In this document: one piece after another, positions 60,635 to 64,000 of the stretch | How positions within the stretch are numbered: position 1 is the stretch's first letter | How the letters are laid out: each line of letters starts with the position of its first letter | Origin: Paraburkholderia franconis | GTDB taxonomy: Bacteria > Pseudomonadota > Gammaproteobacteria > Burkholderiales > Burkholderiaceae | Length of the DNA stretch: 64,000 nt | Direction of reading: 5' to 3' | Assembly: GCF_009362735.1 (NCBI RefSeq) | Contig: NZ_WHNP01000016.1 | Coordinates: 62,001-126,000 of the forward strand | The notes under the pieces: model-generated | What the model saw: the letters and a program-made list of their open reading frames with translations, nothing else | The model's database searches: none | Told to the model about the DNA's origin: nothing | Made by a program: the position numbers and the translations under genes

Positions 60635-61132
60635 CTACATCACGACAGGAAAGCTTGGCAACTCTTCTCGTGGTGGCCTATGGGCCGGGAAGTGTTTGTT
60701 GAGCAGTGCGGTAACCTGCTCGATACCTCGTACGGCACCCGACTGGTATTTGCCGCACTGAAAGTCCGACTCCATCATTCGGCAAACAGCTTCCCAGTCG
60801 TCTACCGAGACTCGTGAATGGATGCCCCGGTCGGCGATGATTTCAACGTCGCGGTCTGCCAGCAGGAGGTAAATGAGAACGCCATTGTTGTCTTCAGTGT
60901 CCCAAACCCGAAGCTGGGAAAAGACGTCTATCGCCCGTTCACGTGCAGTCAATCCATCGAAAAGAGCGGCACTATGCAACGCGCCCTCGACGACGAACCT
61001 CACCTGGCCGACATGGGCTTTGTGACTCTCCTGAATGGCTATCTCGATGGCCGACAGGGTGCGCGGTGGAAACGCCACCTTGACCCGCCAATGGGTCATC
61101 ATCAGATGCCGGACGATACGTTTCAGGTCCAC
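60635..61132 (-). CDS. TPM domain-containing protein (165 aa)
   Basis: The 165-residue protein consists of a TPM domain without signal peptide: ESHKAHVGQVRFVVEGALHSAALFDGLTARERAIDVFSQLRVWDTEDNNGVLIYLLLADRDVEIIADRGIHSRV contains the conserved acidic DTEDN and the IADRGI turns. TPM domains act as acid phosphatases in plants; the bacterial role is unproven. It is the last gene of the lemA-TPM-TPM operon, only three bases from the preceding one. Confidence 0.87.
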   Translation of the reverse strand: MDLKRIVRHLMMTHWRVKVAFPPRTLSAIEIAIQESHKAHVGQVRFVVEGALHSAALFDGLTARERAIDVFSQLRVWDTEDNNGVLIYLLLADRDVEIIADRGIHSRVSVDDWEAVCRMMESDFQCGKYQSGAVRGIEQVTALLNKHFPAHRPPREELPSFPVVM

Positions 61133-61135
61133 GGT

Positions 61136-61993
61136 TTACCACCTTCCCGACGCGCCACCACCGCCAAAGCCGCCGCCACCGCCTCTGAAAATATCGCGGT
61201 TTGAGCGACCGCCGAACCCGCCTGACCCGCCACCAATGTACCGCCCGCCAACGTAGGCACCCATGCCGCTGCCGACAAGCGTGAATATGAGCGCGATTGC
61301 TCCGGCAACGATGGCGACGACAATTGCGCCAGAAAGCACCCACGCCAGCACACCGATAATACCGCCCGTCACAACAGCGCCGGGCAACCGGCCGAGCAAG
61401 GCGCGCAGCAAGCCGCCCGCGACGACTGCCATCACGAACAATACCGGCAGTAGCCGTCCAATACCCTCGGACTCACCGTGACGTGGTGCCGGTGCTGGTA
61501 ACGGTTCGCCATTGACGACACGGATAATGCTGTCAACGCCGGCGGCGATGCCGCCATAGAAGTCGCCCTGCTTGAACCTGGGAACAATCACCTCACGGAT
61601 AATCCGGCTGCTGGTCGCGTCGTTCAGCGGACCTTCAAGGCCGTATCCGACCTCGATGCGCAGCGAGCGGTCGTTCTTGGCGACAATCAACAACGCGCTG
61701 TCATCAACCTTTTGCCGCCCGAGCTTCCATTGCTCAACCACACGCATGGAATACTGCTCGATTGTCTCGGGCTGCGTGGTTGGGACGATGAGAACTGAAA
61801 TCTGGGTTCCCTTACGGGCCTCAAAATCTTTGAGCGTTTGCTCGAGTGCAGAACGCTGGTCGCTTGTCAGAGTGCCCGTCTCGTCCGTGACGCGGGCGGT
61901 CAGCGACGGGATGGGCACCTCGGCACGTACCTCGGCTCCGGCGAAGGCAAAAGCCGCAACGAGCAACACGAACAGTAAGCGAACGAAGTTCAA
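61136..61993 (-). CDS. TPM domain membrane protein (YgcG-like, 285 aa)
   Basis: The protein has a signal peptide (about 1-24), then the TPM domain (TARVTDETGTLTSDQRSALEQTLKDFEARKGTQISVLIVPTTQPE ... VGYGLEGPLNDATSSRIIREVIVPRFKQGDFYGGI). Two or three membrane helices (about 190-245) follow, and the C-terminus is Gly-rich (GGGGGFGGGGASGRW), the classic YgcG tail. It overlaps lemA by four bases. Such LemA-TPM pairs occur widely; their physiological role is not settled. Confidence 0.9.
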   Translation of the reverse strand: MNFVRLLFVLLVAAFAFAGAEVRAEVPIPSLTARVTDETGTLTSDQRSALEQTLKDFEARKGTQISVLIVPTTQPETIEQYSMRVVEQWKLGRQKVDDSALLIVAKNDRSLRIEVGYGLEGPLNDATSSRIIREVIVPRFKQGDFYGGIAAGVDSIIRVVNGEPLPAPAPRHGESEGIGRLLPVLFVMAVVAGGLLRALLGRLPGAVVTGGIIGVLAWVLSGAIVVAIVAGAIALIFTLVGSGMGAYVGGRYIGGGSGGFGGRSNRDIFRGGGGGFGGGGASGRW

Positions 61994-62652
61994 TTGTTCG
62001 CCCCACCCGCCGATGCCGGCGTCGCCCCGAAGTCGACACGGGGCGGCCTTGAAATCTCAGCTTCCTTTGCAACGGAAAAGTTCGGCTTATCCTGATAGCC
62101 GAACGCCTTTGCCGTCAGGTTGTTCGGGAACGACCTGACTGTCGAGTTGTACTGCTGCACGGCCCCGATATAGCGGGTCCGCGCAACCGCAATCCGGTTC
62201 TCTGTTCCCTCGATCTGAGCCTGCAAATCCCTGAAATTCGCGTCGGACTTGAGTTGCGGGTAGTTTTCCGACACCACCAGCAAACGGGAGAGGGACGATG
62301 TGAGCAGGCCCTGAGCTGATTCGAATCGCGCAAACGCCTGTGGGTCGGACAGTAGCTCCGGAGTGGCCCGGATAGAATCGACCTGAGCGCGAGCCTCAGT
62401 CACCTTCGTCAGAACTTCCTTCTCCTGATTGGCGTACCCCTTCACTGTGTTCACGAGATTAGGCACGAGGTCAGCGCGGCGCTGGTACTGGTTCAAAACC
62501 TCCGACCAGCTTGCCTTGACCTGTTCGTCCTCAGTCTGGATGGCGTTGTAGCCGCATCCGGCGAGCAGGAACGCCATGACAACAAGGACGACGTTCGCAA
62601 GAACCCACACCGGTCCCTGTTCACCGATAGCGCATATCCGTACGTTGCGCAT
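61990..62652 (-). CDS. lemA: LemA family lipoprotein
   Basis: From ATG 62652 (MRNVRICAIGEQG), with AAGGAGA eight bases upstream, the protein is 220 residues. The signal peptide ends at lipobox LLAGC (Cys33). The helical LemA domain follows: GYNAIQTEDEQVKASWSEVLNQYQRRADLVPNLVNTVKGYA, then YNSTVRSFPNNLTAKAFGYQDKPNF near the end. It is the first gene of the lemA-TPM-TPM operon. LemA proteins are predicted to be envelope proteins of unknown activity. Confidence 0.92.
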   Translation of the reverse strand: MRNVRICAIGEQGPVWVLANVVLVVMAFLLAGCGYNAIQTEDEQVKASWSEVLNQYQRRADLVPNLVNTVKGYANQEKEVLTKVTEARAQVDSIRATPELLSDPQAFARFESAQGLLTSSLSRLLVVSENYPQLKSDANFRDLQAQIEGTENRIAVARTRYIGAVQQYNSTVRSFPNNLTAKAFGYQDKPNFSVAKEAEISRPPRVDFGATPASAGGANN

Positions 62653-62943
62653 ACGAAATCTCCTTCGTGCTGGTATACGCCTTCGCCGATTGACGGTGCC
62701 GGGCACATGACAGCTATTTCATGCTACCGGCGGCGGCTGCTAACCGATTGACGCAGGTCGAGGGAGCGGGAGCGAATGCCACTGAGGTGGGCGCCGCGAC
62801 AACTAGAACTCTGCGCGCATTGAATAGCACGCCCGTTTTCAACCGCGCGGTTGAGCCATGTCAAATAAAGCTGCAACGCGGGGGATACAGTTTGTGCAGG
62901 GCAATTGCATGAATTCCGTCAAACCGCGCGTACGGAGACCAAC

Positions 62944-63375
62944 ATGAGTTTCTTCAAAAGCCTGGCGCTTGTCACCGCGATTTCTGTCGCTTGCAGCGTC
63001 GGCAATGCGGTCGCTGCCGAACAGAAGGCGACCGATGCAGAACACAAGGCGCATCACCCGCCGGCCACCAAGCCTGTCTCAAAAGACAGCAAGAAGCTTC
63101 GCGACATCGACGAACAGACGAAGCACATGCAGGCGATGCACGAAAAAATGATGGACGCGAAGACGTCAGAGCAACGCGCAGCACTGATGGACGAACAGAT
63201 GAAGTCCACGCAAAGCAGTATGCACATGATGGACATGATGAAACAGGATTCGGAGGCTATGCCGATGTCCGGACAAGCTCACGAAATGATGATGAAGCGC
63301 ATGGACATGATGCAGATGATGTTGCAGGCGATGATGGACCGTCAGTCCGCGCAAGACCGGGAACCGGTCAAGTGA
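62944..63375 (+). CDS. Periplasmic Met/His-rich protein (143 aa), possible copper-binding
   Basis: ATG 62944 with GGAG close upstream gives 143 residues. A signal peptide (about 1-24, VGNAVAAE) is followed by a mature chain with HHPP and many Met-rich turns (MHMMDMMKQ, EMMMKRMDMMQMMLQAMMD), separated by helices. Met/His clusters of this kind bind copper(I) or silver in the periplasm in other resistance systems. The two following genes support a copper-related context, but no binding has been shown for this protein. Confidence 0.8.
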   Translation: MSFFKSLALVTAISVACSVGNAVAAEQKATDAEHKAHHPPATKPVSKDSKKLRDIDEQTKHMQAMHEKMMDAKTSEQRAALMDEQMKSTQSSMHMMDMMKQDSEAMPMSGQAHEMMMKRMDMMQMMLQAMMDRQSAQDREPVK

Positions 63376-63400
63376 CGCCCGACCCTTCATGGAGATGACG

Positions 63401-63661
63401 ATGAACGACGCTCCACATACTTCGCGCCCCTTCTGGAAATCGCGGTCAGCGGTTGCGCTACTGGTGTTCGCGGCTGTCGCGCTGTTCCTGCTTTTCTCGG
63501 AGCACCGGGCACACTTTCTGGGCGTGTTGCCATACCTGCTATTGCTGTCTTGTCCGTTGATGCATCTGTTCATGCATCACGGTCACGGACACAGCCATAC
63601 CGGTTCGACGAGAAAGGAAGGAACGTCTGATTCAGGGGGCAACCATGAGCAGCATAGGTAA
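63401..63661 (+). CDS. DUF2933-like membrane protein (86 aa)
   Basis: ATG 63401 has GGAG about six bases upstream, and gives 86 residues; ATG 63389 is another possibility. One or two hydrophobic helices (ALLVFAAVALFLLF, LPYLLLLSCPLMHLFM) are followed by a His-rich MHHGHGHSHTG tail, typical of DUF2933. These small proteins occur in heavy-metal resistance loci. It overlaps the start of the next gene by 17 bases. Confidence 0.85.
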   Translation: MNDAPHTSRPFWKSRSAVALLVFAAVALFLLFSEHRAHFLGVLPYLLLLSCPLMHLFMHHGHGHSHTGSTRKEGTSDSGGNHEQHR

Positions 63662-64000
63662 TGGCTACGGCCTGTGGGGCCTTGTGCTCATCAATTCGCT
63701 GGTGTTCATCATCTTCGCCTTCAGCTTCTTCAAACCGGCGACCAGGCGTGACTGGCGCACCTTCGGTGGATTTTCGGCTTTTGTCGTTGCGCTCTTTGCG
63801 GAAATGTACGGATTCCCGCTCACCATCTATCTTTTGTCCGGCTGGTTGCAGACTCGTTTCCCGCAGGCAAACCTGTTCTCGCACGACTCGGGACATATCT
63901 GGTGGATGATGACGGGCCGACATGGCGACCCGCATTTCGCGCTTCCGCACATCCTTAGTCTCGTCTTTATATTGGGTGGGTTTTATCTGCTGTCGACAGC
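63645..64000 (+). CDS. Isoprenylcysteine carboxyl methyltransferase-like membrane protein, cut by window edge
   Basis: From ATG 63645 at least 118 residues run to the right edge without a stop. Membrane helices at about 9-26 (LWGLVLINSLVFIIFAFSFF), 42-65 (FSAFVVALFAEMYGFPLTIYLLSGW) and near the end resemble the ICMT/PEMT family, and AEMYGFPLTIYLL is characteristic of the members found beside DUF2933 genes in metal-resistance islands. The SAM-binding C-terminus lies outside the window, so activity cannot be judged. Confidence 0.75.
   Translation, partial: MSSIGNGYGLWGLVLINSLVFIIFAFSFFKPATRRDWRTFGGFSAFVVALFAEMYGFPLTIYLLSGWLQTRFPQANLFSHDSGHIWWMMTGRHGDPHFALPHILSLVFILGGFYLLST

Overview
The window reads as a large-chromosome segment of a Burkholderiaceae bacterium, most likely Paraburkholderia or a close relative. 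The evidence is the high GC content with strong C/G in third codon positions, protein sequences typical of Burkholderia (a QueE with a CX14CX2C iron-sulfur motif, a DksA with one cysteine, RegB/RegA-like regulators), and conserved blocks such as lpxL-dapF-DUF484-xerC, hslVU, metXW-ampG, gatCAB and mreBCD-mrdA-rodA. The genus call is an inference from gene content; no 16S gene is present.

Positions 1 to about 51.2 kb are ordinary core chromosome. From the left: the start of srkA, cut by the window edge; a three-gene RND efflux operon with the permease first; an MFS exporter; an aldo/keto reductase and a PhyH-type dioxygenase; metK; lpxL, dapF, a DUF484 gene, xerC and rlmI; a COG0523 metallochaperone, dksA and hslVU behind a possible heat-shock promoter; a redox-type two-component pair; argB; slmA; metX-metW; ampG; an M48 peptidase; exonuclease III; a PPK2 kinase; the gatCAB operon; the elongasome operon mreBCD-mrdA-rodA; and the queuosine genes queC-queE-queD.

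At 51.23-51.32 kb there is only the 3' part of a tRNA, from the anticodon stem to CCA on the minus strand, followed by its terminator. Its 5' half is missing and unrelated DNA begins at once. This is the pattern left at the distal end of an element integrated at a tRNA 3' end, so 51.3-64.0 kb is interpreted as one end of a genomic island whose other end lies beyond the window.

The island begins with an HTH-plus-P-loop GTPase gene carrying two single-base frameshifts behind a cluster of AACGTT sites. Next come a gene-poor 1.9 kb stretch, an HTH/XRE regulatory pair with six tandem 15-bp repeats, several unrecognised small genes, a metallophosphoesterase broken by an amber codon and a lost metal ligand, a HAD-fold protein next to a small excisionase-like HTH protein, a lemA-TPM-TPM membrane operon, and the start of a probable copper-related cluster (Met/His-rich periplasmic protein, DUF2933 protein, isoprenylcysteine-methyltransferase-like membrane protein). 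The 51.6-60.6 kb part is the least described and has signs of decay as well as intact genes.
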